A stretch of 64,000 nucleotides of DNA, taken from the NCBI GenBank assembly GCA_012845835.1, contig JABAKD010000021.1:3994206-4058205 (forward strand). Reading direction: 5' to 3'. Below are positions 56,125 through 64,000 of the stretch, one piece after another. The notes under the pieces were generated by a model that was not told where the DNA came from, made no database searches, and saw nothing but the letters and a program-made list of their open reading frames with translations. A program made the translations under genes and the position numbers. The stretch's first letter is position 1. Each line of letters opens with the position of its first letter. This stretch comes from Undaria pinnatifida (Eukaryota; Sar; Phaeophyceae; Laminariales; Alariaceae).

Positions 56125-57044
56125 AAGCCCTGCGAAGCAGCCGCCGAGGGCCGCCAAGTCGGCGAGGACATAAACACGAAGTGCACCGGCGACATCAAGG
56201 TCGGTGACCTCCTGAAGAAGGCAGGCGACCACTTGCTCGATATACATCCCGCATTCCATTCCCACGGTGCCACGAGGGCGTTCGACATCGAGGTACGTTC
56301 TACTCTTATCTTGCGTCCTGTGTGTCACGAGTCGAGACATCCATGTCTCTTGCTCAAGACTAGGGGATGGCGTGCGGATATAGCCTATGAAGTGCGACTC
56401 TTTTTCCAAGTACCAAGAGCAAGTACAACAATACCACAACAATTACTAACAGCGAAAGGAGCTCCAATAATTTGGATGGTTACGACGTCTGCCGGAGAGA
56501 AGTACGAATACTTTTTTACACATACTTATGTTATAAGGCTTAGTTTGGGTAAGCTATTGGTTAACCTGTGCAAGTGGTCAAACGGACTAATACCCCACTA
56601 ATACCTTAACAAATGGCGTCGTCGACAGACCATGGGTTTTTGGGTCGTGGGTTCGATCCCCACATCCACCATAATAAACTTTTTCAGATTTTCCCATGGC
56701 GAACTTGAAAAATACTCTCCCCGGTTCACCCAGAAAATGAAACGGCTTGGATAAATGACAGGTCCGCCCGTATATACGGCCGACCTTCTATCCCGCCGTT
56801 TAAGGGGGGGAGAGTGTTATAAGGCTTAATTTGGGTAAGCTATTGGTTAACCTGTGCAAGTGGTCAAACGGACTAATACCCCACTAATTCCTTGACACTT
56901 ATCGACGTTCTCCCGCCCTGCTTCAACGTTTGTGGACAGATCCACAAGACCATCGACAAAAAACAAGAGTGCAAGGTGCTGGGTACCTCCGCTGAGGAGG
57001 AAGAGTCCAAGCAAGCCTGCATGCTCCTTCGGAAGCAATGTTGA
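56125..57044 (+). CDS. Two terminal exons of an unknown protein gene, intron carries a TRIM
   Basis: Exon 56125-56292 (56 codons) follows the acceptor GTTTGCAG and ends at the donor GAG/GTACGT, phase 0 to 0. It encodes a charged segment with KPCEAAAEGRQVGED, KCTGDIKVGDLLKKAGDHL and HPAFHSHGATRAFDIE. The last exon, 56940-57044, follows a pyrimidine-rich tract and GTGGACAG, also phase 0. It encodes IHKTIDKKQECKVLG, a Glu-rich stretch and SKQACMLLRKQC, then TGA. Intact frames, consistent phases and good splice consensus support a real gene. I do not recognise the family. The 647 bp intron contains a TRIM insertion only 42 bp from the acceptor. An earlier acceptor would add PPCFNVCGQ in the same frame. 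Confidence 0.55.
56529..56897 (+). mobile_element. TRIM-like element, copy 6, intronic, CTTA duplication
   Basis: Terminal repeats 56529-56611 and 56815-56897 (83 bp each) share the private two-base deletion GGTTAACCTGTGCAAG, proving they are a pair. The interior has TGGCGTCGTCGACAGACC, B box GGTTCGATCC and polypurine AGGGGGGGAGAG-like tract. CTTA occurs at 56525-56528 and 56898-56901. The 3' end lies 42 bp before the inferred splice acceptor at 56939/56940. Confidence 0.94.
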
Positions 57045-57465
57045 CAGCACGTTCTTTATAGAACGTTAAGTTGTGGTTTATTATACCAGCATCATTTTTT
57101 GAGAACTATGCCTAAATGCGTGCTCTTCGTCTTTCAGGAATACAAATGTACTTCACATGTTTGCGGTGTGTGCGTTCAAGTTCCTGCTTCCAGCATGTTT
57201 TTTTTGGCACTGCGCTCCTTTACATCTTAAGTTGTAGTTTTCCTGTCTCTATCCTTGACAAGCGCGTGCCTGGTGTTTATGCACTGCGATAATTTATTGT
57301 TGATGATCGACTTAGAGAGAGAGCTATTAATAAGTGTACAGGACCTACATAGGTGCTACCTGAGAGGTGGAAGGATATGCCAAGGAAGTCCTCCGACTTG
57401 CCCATCATGGATTGGGCGAATGGATGATAATAACAAACTCATAATCATAATCGTCTCTATCCTGT
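57045..57465 (+). other. 3' flank of the gene, no other feature
   Basis: Presumed 3' untranslated and intergenic DNA. I see no clear polyadenylation signal and no reading frame of note. Confidence 0.4.
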
Positions 57466-57575
57466 ACCGTTGTACTATATATGGACCTCTTGGCATTTTC
57501 AAGTCGCCAGTTGCGCCATTACCGTTGTACTATATATGGACCTCTTGGCATTTTCAAGTCGCCAGTTGCGCCATT
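57466..57575 (+). repeat. 55 bp perfect tandem duplication
   Basis: ACCGTTGTACTATATATGG ... CAGTTGCGCCATT is present twice, back to back, with essentially no differences, so it is recent. Confidence 0.92.
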
Positions 57576-57629
57576 TGTGCTTCTTTTCCGCCTTTCTACT
57601 GAATGTCTATTCCTCCTTCCGCAAGCGTA

Positions 57630-57652
57630 GCGGGCGGCGCCCAGCCGCCCGC
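57630..57652. other. GC-rich perfect hairpin
   Basis: GCGGGCGGC-GCCCA-GCCGCCCGC: a nine-base-pair all-GC stem with a five-base loop, about 590 bp after the gene's stop codon. Role unknown. Confidence 0.75.
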
Positions 57653-58404
57653 GAGCGAAGCCCTTGTATGTTTTATAAAATGTGAATTGGCTGTATCAAA
57701 CGAATATCGTACACACAAGAGCTTGCGGGTGTATGGTGACTGACGTTAAAACGATTCTGCAAAACGGCGCTTCAGAAAATAAAGTCAGGCGAACGTCTTT
57801 TTTTCGGCCCGCCAGACACATGTGGGAGGAGGGCAAGTGTTCTTGGTTGTGGTAATGTTTTTTGTTTTAACACTTATCTTGTGTAGATTAGACTAGTCTA
57901 GACTATTTCCTGAACTTCGATTGCATGATGTACGTTTAGCTTTGCGCTGCTACCTACCGGCAGTCCAAGCACGTGCTGTGATTGCGACGCAATTTATCTT
58001 GGTCGCATATAGTTATGTGGTTGTGGAATCTCTCGGGCGATGGGGAATCAGCACGCACGCTGGATGTATGATACCAGTACCTTGCGAATATCGATATGCT
58101 GGATGTATGTATCGATGGGTGGAAACAGCACGGGGGACGAGCCGATGCTGCATTGAATCGTCTAAAAACAGGACGAGGTTGCAGTCAGTGGTGGCGCGAG
58201 TGTCACCATGACGCGTTCATATCGCACAGCGTCTCATGTTGCCATCGAACACACCCCCTACCAGCCTGGGCTACCTTTACTTACTTGGTGTGGATGATGA
58301 TGCCGATCCTGCCGCTGCTGCTATCGTCGCGTTCTGCCGTCGTCATTGCTGCTCGGCTTCTGTTTCCTCTACAGGCCCACACACAGTACAAGCATCAACA
58401 CACA
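57653..58404. other. No gene recognised
   Basis: Short frames without motifs. TAGACTAGTCTAGACTA near 57893 is a small palindromic patch. Confidence 0.45.
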
Positions 58405-58438
58405 CTGCTGCTGCTGCTGTTGCTGCTGCTGCTCCTGC
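58405..58438 (+). repeat. (CTG)n microsatellite
   Basis: About eleven CTG units with single TTG and CTC interruptions. Confidence 0.95.
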
Positions 58439-59364
58439 CACAAATACGGTGTACGACAGATAGGTACTGAGTGGTTTCGTTGCTTCCGTGTCGGTTTCGT
58501 GCTTCATGTCGGTGTCGTGCTTCATTTTTCCTCGTGTTTCGCGCGAATCTGTAACCGTAAAACAAACGTTACATACGAAACGGAACACTCCTGGATCACG
58601 GTATGACAGTATGGCAGTTGGTGTGGAAACCCGATGACCAAAAAGTGGAAAATGTGGGCTCGCAGCAGATCTCCTCTCTCCGACGAGTGACCCACATTCT
58701 CCATCACACAGACCAACCATCGACACCATCCCTCGTGGGATCTTCGACAACACTCCTCGACGAGCGAGGTAGCCATGGCGGTGTACAAATACGCGCCGGT
58801 CGCTCAGGTGTGTCTTTGTGTTGTACGGGTATTGTTGTAGCTGTGGGTGCTGTATTTTTGTTTGTCTCGGCACGGCCCCGCGGGGCAATGTCCAAGATGT
58901 ACAATCCACAGCAAATACCAAAACGTAGCTCCCTTTAGTCTCTCAATTTCCACCCGAAATGTGTGAAATATTCTGTCTCGGCACGGCCGCACGTCTCGGC
59001 ACGGAGCCCTGTGGCACCAAATACTAACTCCGATTGCCCCGCCTTCCACCCTCTTTGCTGTCTTGCGACACAGAGACTCGATAGTCTTGTGCTCTGCGAG
59101 CACTCAGGGGCTGTCGGGTAGAACCCGCTCTCCTCGACTTGGCTGATGTGTCTCGCAAAGAGCGAGACAGAGAGACCGGCGTCGTCTCGTCATCGAAATG
59201 AAATGCTTTTTGCTGTCGTGATAGTCGGAGAGATCACCGTGCATAGACACCCTACCCCCCCCTAGCCACCCTCTGTTCTCATGACAGCCTATCTGGGTGG
59301 TGGTTGTGGTTATAGTAGTGGTGGTGGGTCTTGATAGGTCATCAGGGATGGCACGGAGGGAGCA
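58439..59364. other. No gene recognised
   Basis: Contains the short direct repeat GTCTCGGCACGGCC three to four times between 58864 and 58999. Frames in several phases are open but motif-free. Confidence 0.45.
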
Positions 59365-59450
59365 TCGGAGCTGCTGCTCTGCATCGGAGCTGCTGCTCTG
59401 CATCGGAGCTGCTGCTCTGCGATGCCGCTCTGCATCGGAGCTGCTGCTCT
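59365..59450 (+). repeat. 19 bp tandem repeat, four copies
   Basis: CATCGGAGCTGCTGCTCTG in three direct copies and a fourth after a short GCGATGCCGCTCTG spacer. Confidence 0.92.
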
Positions 59451-59940
59451 GCGATGCTGCTGATGCGACTATGTTGCTACTCTTTTTTCGTTTTTTCAAT
59501 TTTCGGCTGTGTTCGAGTTTTTGCCATCCAAATCGTTCATCGTATTGTGATTCTGTGATAAAATCCCACAAATTTCGTTGTTTTGCTTGTTTTCTTGTCG
59601 GTTTTGTGTCCGTTTTGGTCAAAATACAACTATCAAAATATCGGCTCCGAAACAGCCCAAAATTGTAAATCGTGCTTGCTCGTTTTGTGTTTGTCGCTGT
59701 GATCTTGTGGTACGAGATGATGCTTTCGCATACTGCAGTATTAGTAGTTCAGTAGTTCAGAGGGCACTATTAATACTAAGCAGGCCAATCACCGCCTGTG
59801 GACTTTTTCAAAAATATGCATCAGGCACCTGGCACACGCAGCTACCGCTGTAGCAAAGCTGAAAGGCCTATGCTACAGCAGTACAGCAGCAGTAGTGATG
59901 CACAGCTCTAATAATCTGCTGCATGTGAAGCAGAACACTG

Positions 59941-60412
59941 CATACTGCTGCTGTGTCTCGATAACCGATCTGGTCTCAGCTTCCGCTGTGGCCTGTGGCC
60001 TCAGTGGGGCTATAGACTAAATTAATAGTGGTCAGCACGAAATGGTGTGACGTACATACCGGTATATTATAACGGTGAACGCAGATTATATCATTCTGTA
60101 CTGAGGTTCATATATTATACTCCGGAGTATGTAAAAATATCGTGCTTGTGGCGAAGTTTTGAGAACTCTCGCGGCCGATACATCACTGCTGCTGTGTCTC
60201 GATAACCGATCTGGTCTCAGCTTCTGCTGTGGTGGCTAGTGGCCTCAGCTGGGGCTATTTATTTATAGCAGTCGGCACGACATGGTGTGACGTACATGCC
60301 GGTATATTGTAGCGGTGAACGCAGATTATGTCATATTTTTTGCACTGAGGTAAATGATGTAAAAATATCGTGCTTGTGGCGAAGTTTTGAGAACTCTCCC
60401 GGCCGATACATT
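59941..60412 (+). repeat. Tandem duplication, ~240 bp period
   Basis: Both halves share CTGCTGTGTCTCGATAACCG, TCTGGTCTCAGCTTC, GTGTGACGTACAT, GGTATATT, GTGAACGCAGATTAT and AAAAATATCGTGCTTGTGGC...GGCCGATACAT. The second copy starts near 60187 and lacks a stretch around TCATATATTATACTCC. Confidence 0.88.
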
Positions 60413-61710
60413 AGTCACCCGTTTTCTGTTTTCTCCGTCCGTTCTTATTCCTTGTTCTTTCTTTCGCACAGCTGTTAATATATGACTACCATGGTACTAC
60501 TGCTGTATCTCATTCTTCCTGTTGTGTGTGAGATGGATTTTGGTTCAGATTCCGTTTCTCCACGTTCGTTTCTAACAAAAATGTCGGCACTATAATTTTT
60601 GTTGCGTTATATCGTACCTGTGGGCGGATACATTTAGAGACTAGACTACCGCTTAGTTTGTGACCACAAAGCTTATCTCACGTATATAGCATACAACATG
60701 AGGCATCGGCACGGTCACTGGATGGGCGGAAATATCAATATCCAATTGGAAAGATCAGTCAATGTACACGCGGGACATTGAGTGTGCCGGATGGCGATGG
60801 GGGGAAAGCACGAGTTAACACACCCAGCAGTATAGGTAGCGGTCCCTCTATAGTGCCGGTATGTAGCAACATGAAATATCGGCACTATAGCGGAAGCCGA
60901 CACTACTCCGCATACTGCCACTGCTGTTTGTTGCCACCTGTGCCATGCGATTTCACGGGCACTGCAGTGGGCAACCGGCACTATAGAGGGGCCACTCCGC
61001 TGCGTGGTGATCACGCATACCATACCGTTACGATGTGGTATCATAAACGCAAGACCAACCATCGGTCCAGAGATACCGCAGCGCCAAAGCCGCCAGCGGC
61101 GTCGTCGCCTCATGGCTGTGTAAAACCTCCAATTCGCACACATTATTTAGACGAAGCAGCAGTGTAGTAACGGTAGAAGCCGCGTATTATATCACGTGTA
61201 AATCCGATGAGATTGCTTGCTGCAGCATCACCTCGTACGAGGTACATAACGTGCTACCTGATCCCTGGGGCTGTGAGTCGGCCGGATTTCGCTCGTACTG
61301 ACGCAATGACTAATTGCTAGGCGGCGATTGCGACTTATCTACTTTAATCTGCAGGTCGGTTGGCTAGTTTAATTAAGCTCCGTTTCTTGATGGAGTTTCT
61401 TATTTCTCGTTATAAGAGGCGGGATTCGATTTCTTAGCAAACCATTTCTTGAGTGCGGATCTTGAGTGTACGCCCCATCCCATCGAAGAACCAAATGCTG
61501 CAATTTCCTCTTCATAGCGGCCACCAATCAATGCCCGCAGCGATTCGCGGAGAAAAGCTGCTCTAGCCCGCATCCATCAAGCCTTCCTACCATTAAATAT
61601 TCCCAAAATATGTCGCATGGCGGCACCTTGGGCTAATAATCCGACTAACATTGCATGGATTATTTCAAGTCGTGCCGACTCAGAGCTCTGTTGTTGGTAG
61701 CACCGGTATC
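60413..61710. other. No gene recognised; contains an inverted repeat
   Basis: Apart from the inverted repeat at 60841-60993, I see only short frames in this stretch. Confidence 0.45.
60841..60993. repeat. Inverted repeat, ~20 bp arms
   Basis: GGTCCCTCTATAGTGCCGGT (60841-60860) pairs with ACCGGCACTATAGAGGGGCC (60974-60993) with one mismatch. An extra CGGCACTATAG copy lies between them at about 60891. Confidence 0.8.
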
Positions 61711-61992
61711 CGTCGCCCCGGTGGCGTATCAGATTACCCTCGAGCCTGGTATAGGTCAGTTTCGTGAGTTCGAGCCCCACCGAGTGCACACTCGTGTAAA
61801 TTCGTTGGGACTTTTTCTTGTGCACCAATTGACTTGCGGAAAGCGCGAGAGCGAGAGTCAGCAAAAATGAAATATCGACGAGCAGTGGGATTGCTGAATC
61901 CTATGCGCGATAAAATTGGAAGGCAAGAACCGGGGGGGGGGAAAGGGACGACACCTGTGTCCACGGCCTGTCCAAAATCTGGAAAGTAGAAG
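61711..61992 (+). mobile_element. tRNA-derived SINE, copy S3, near full length
   Basis: Plus strand, about 282 bp. Head GTCGCCCCGGTGGCGTATCA, B box GAGTTCGAGCCCC (61765-61777), CCGAGTGCACACTCG, body GCGCGAGAGCGAGAGTCAGC, TTGCTGAATCCTATGCGCG, AAGGCAAGAACC plus a G-run, and tail CCAAAATCTGGAAAGTAGAAG. It is collinear with S2. The A box region is weaker than the B box. Confidence 0.82.
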
Positions 61993-62279
61993 TTTGAAAA
62001 TACACAAGAAAATTGGGGGCCCATTTGGATGTATTTCAATGAGTGGTGGCGGCAGGGTCCCGCGTACTACCTTGAAAACGTTGGCCTCTCTGAAGATCGC
62101 CATTACTAGCAGTCCGTGCACCATTTATCAAGCGGGAGATGGTATGTTGGCCCTTTTTATGGCACCTGGGGTCCCTTACTGAGTCTTCGTCCACTATAAG
62201 GGACGTCATACAGTGGGGAAAACACGGTGCAAAGAATACGGAATACGGACGTCCCTTAACAAAATTGGAAGTTGACCTA

Positions 62280-62580
62280 GACCGACCGGACCCCAGCCCT
62301 AACCCTCAACGCACGCTCTTACCCCTACCCTTTGTGGGGGTCGGGGTCGGCAGGGGCAGCCGCGCGGGTCTGCAGCGTGTTTTGGTGGCATTTTTCCAGT
62401 GCCGGTCGTTGGTGATCAAGTTCAATCTTTCAGACCAAGTCGACCCCAGAACCAACCCTAGCTCTAAACCCCTTCTTGTGGGGGGCTCGAGGTCGGCAGG
62501 AGGCAGTCCCGCGGCTCCGCAGCGTGTTTTGGGGTTGCTGTCTTTTCCACTGCCGATATTTGATGATCGAGTTCGGAGCT
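62280..62580 (+). repeat. Degenerate tandem duplication, ~160 bp
   Basis: ACCCCAG(C/A)...TAACCCT, TGTGGGGG(T/G)(C/G), GGTCGGCAGG, GCAGCGTGTTTTGG and TTGATGATCGAGTTC-like phrases occur twice in order. TAACCCT is isolated, so this is not telomeric. Confidence 0.65.
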
Positions 62581-62715
62581 TTTTGAGAAAAACGCCTCGG
62601 AAAGCCGTCCCTATACATGCGTATCAGGGTTGTGTTATCATTCGTGTTATATTATTGAGGTATAATATAATATATTGTGCCCGGTACTGCTGTGTAGTAC
62701 TCTGGTTTATGTTTT

Positions 62716-63357
62716 ATTATAAAAATAAAATACACTCCAGCTGTGAGATCGAATATTTTGTCGAAACTCATCTTTGCAAGCTGTGTGTGATACTCCGATC
62801 GCGCGTATTACGGGTTGTGTGTCCTCATTAAGGATATAGGTCGGCGACTCCCCTTGCAACTACAGTGTAGCTATCAGGGTCAACAGGGTGATGTTAGTCT
62901 GTGCGCGGAAACTATAAAACCCGTTTCTGAGGGGGACAAAATCTGCCAGCTGTGGAAGGAAATGCATCAGTTTATCAAGTGAATCTTGTAAGTCGAATAT
63001 CCGGTGAGGGGAGGGCGGAGTTTTTAAGGACGTGGGGGCCTGATTTTGATCAAAAGGGGGGCGGGAGGGGATGAGGGGGGGGAAGGGAAGGGTGGGGCAG
63101 GTCAATTAGTGCGTGGAAACTAGGAATATTTCTTGTGGGGGAGGGGGGGGGGGGCGGGGGCGGGGGGGGAGGGCTTCAGGTCGCATAGATGTAGGGGTTT
63201 GCTATACGCGTGGTGCTAGGTCTAGGCGATGGTGCGGGTGGTGGGGAAGGAGGGGGCGTTGGGGGCGGGGGTGGGTGGGAATTGCAGCAGCGGCATGGAC
63301 GGCCCTGAAACGATAACGAGGCGATATCCAGGGCGTGGAAGTGTTTATTTCTCTGGC
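62716..63357 (+). repeat. Dispersed repeat F, copy 2 (G-rich)
   Basis: Closely matches 4799-5460 in the same orientation, including ATCGAATATTTTGTCGAAAC, AGGATATAGGTCGGCGACTC, GTCAACAGGGTGATGTTAG and the G-run half ending GGAAGTGTTTATTTCTCTGGC. Internal indels are confined mainly to the G-runs. Confidence 0.85.
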
Positions 63358-63603
63358 GGATTTCGATAGTAGGTGGGGCGTTTAAGCTTGTTTTATGTGT
63401 CGTCCTCGAGCACAGCATATCATTTATTATTGTGTATCGCGAGTCCATCACATATACGAGTATACCCCGATAATCTATTGATGTTTATTATGTCGATTGA
63501 TGTCGATTGTGGTCATGGTGTGTGGGCGGTGGTGGGGTGATGGCGCAGCAGTATCATGCTGTATTATAGCTGGTAGATATGTCAACTTTTTGTGTTATTT
63601 CAG

Positions 63604-63813
63604 TGGTTCCCCAGTAAGACGATGATGTTCCAGAGCAATATGACCGCCTTGTTGGGGGCAGCCGCCTTATTCACCTTATTCCTTCCAGCCTGTAAGTGCG
63701 ATTCCCCAGAACCGCCAAGCGATTTTGACCGCCTTGTATCGGGATGCCTTGCTCAGACCGCCTTTTTGGGAAACCCCTACTCTGTAAGGACGAAGTGCTG
63801 CTGCTGGCGATAA
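63604..63813 (+). CDS. Possible first coding exon with signal peptide
   Basis: An acceptor-like TTATTTCAG ends at 63603. ATG at 63622 (or 63625) opens a frame reading MMFQSNMTALLGAAALFTLF, then LPACKCDSPEPPSDFDRLVSG and CLAQTAFLGNPYS. The first ~24 residues form a hydrophobic signal-peptide-like stretch, followed by closely spaced cysteines, which suggests a secreted or luminal protein. If unspliced the frame stops at 63811-63813. Two donors are plausible: CCT/GTAAGT at 63692 (strong) and TCT/GTAAGG near 63785. A pyrimidine-rich acceptor (CTCTCTTTTAACAG, about 63981) before the window end supports splicing into the next exon. Family unknown. Confidence 0.4.
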   Translation, partial: WFPSKTMMFQSNMTALLGAAALFTLFLPACKCDSPEPPSDFDRLVSGCLAQTAFLGNPYSVRTKCCCWR

Positions 63814-64000
63814 TGATAATGATAATGATACCGATAGTGTAATAGTGGCGATGAGTGGTGACGGTGGCAGTAGACACTACTTCTCACTCATTCGACGCTG
63901 TTGATGGCTCGGACTGTTATGTGCTCTATGACCAACCATTATGGGAAATATTTTTAGCGATTATTTCTCTCTTTTAACAGGGATCTCCGACGCCAAAAAT

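Noticed and set aside
62290-62320. Telomere-like CCCTAACCCT
   Set aside because: Only one or two isolated occurrences within a degenerate tandem duplication; no array.

Overview
This window is repeat-dominated eukaryotic nuclear DNA. There are spliced-looking exons, LTR retrotransposon relics, tRNA-derived SINEs and a large satellite, and no bacterial operon structure. The Ty1/copia and Ty3/gypsy relics, together with frequent CTG/CAG-type microsatellites, fit a stramenopile such as a brown alga, but no marker gene settles this; the taxonomic call is a weak inference.

Layout. Bases 789-49320 are a satellite domain built on a ~295 bp monomer (about 315 bp in the right half), roughly 90 monomers. 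It is broken into blocks by insertions: a 0.66 kb G-rich dispersed repeat (4.8-5.5 kb); a Ty3/gypsy RNase H fragment joined to a miniature LTR element (8.3-9.2 kb); a 6.9 kb pyrimidine-biased insert ending in a hairpin-rich segment (13.3-20.3 kb); and a nest of dead elements (23.7-34.2 kb). The nest holds a copia pol fragment, a degenerate Ty3/gypsy element (gag zinc knuckle, RNase H, integrase) and, between the gypsy gag and RNase H pieces, a broken NADAR-domain gene. At 39.9-48.4 kb nine monomers form a higher-order unit of 2831 bp repeated three times and nearly identical. From 49.3 kb to the end the DNA is non-satellite: a fold-back element, SINEs, short tandem duplications, one probable multi-exon cysteine-rich gene (54.6-57.0 kb) and the first exon of a possible secreted protein (63.6 kb).

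The most distinctive component is a family of very small LTR-type elements (about 370 bp: two 83-86 bp TG...CA terminal repeats around ~205 bp). Each full copy has a candidate primer-binding site next to the 5' repeat and a polypurine tract abutting the 3' repeat. Each also has sequences matching both tRNA internal promoter boxes, the A box in the terminal repeat and the B box in the interior. Copies occur singly (8.8, 34.0, 37.9, 56.5 kb), truncated (20.7 kb), and as a 1438 bp inverted multimer (38.5-39.9 kb) flanked by a 4 bp CTTA duplication whose empty site is preserved in neighbouring satellite units. Nothing in them could code for protein, so any mobility must depend on enzymes supplied in trans.

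No intact protein-coding transposon gene, rRNA gene, functional tRNA gene or CRISPR array was found. Most apparent ORFs in the satellite are shadows of its tandem structure on both strands. All coordinates and repeat counts were read by eye; block edges are accurate to a few bases where a junction is described and to tens of bases elsewhere.
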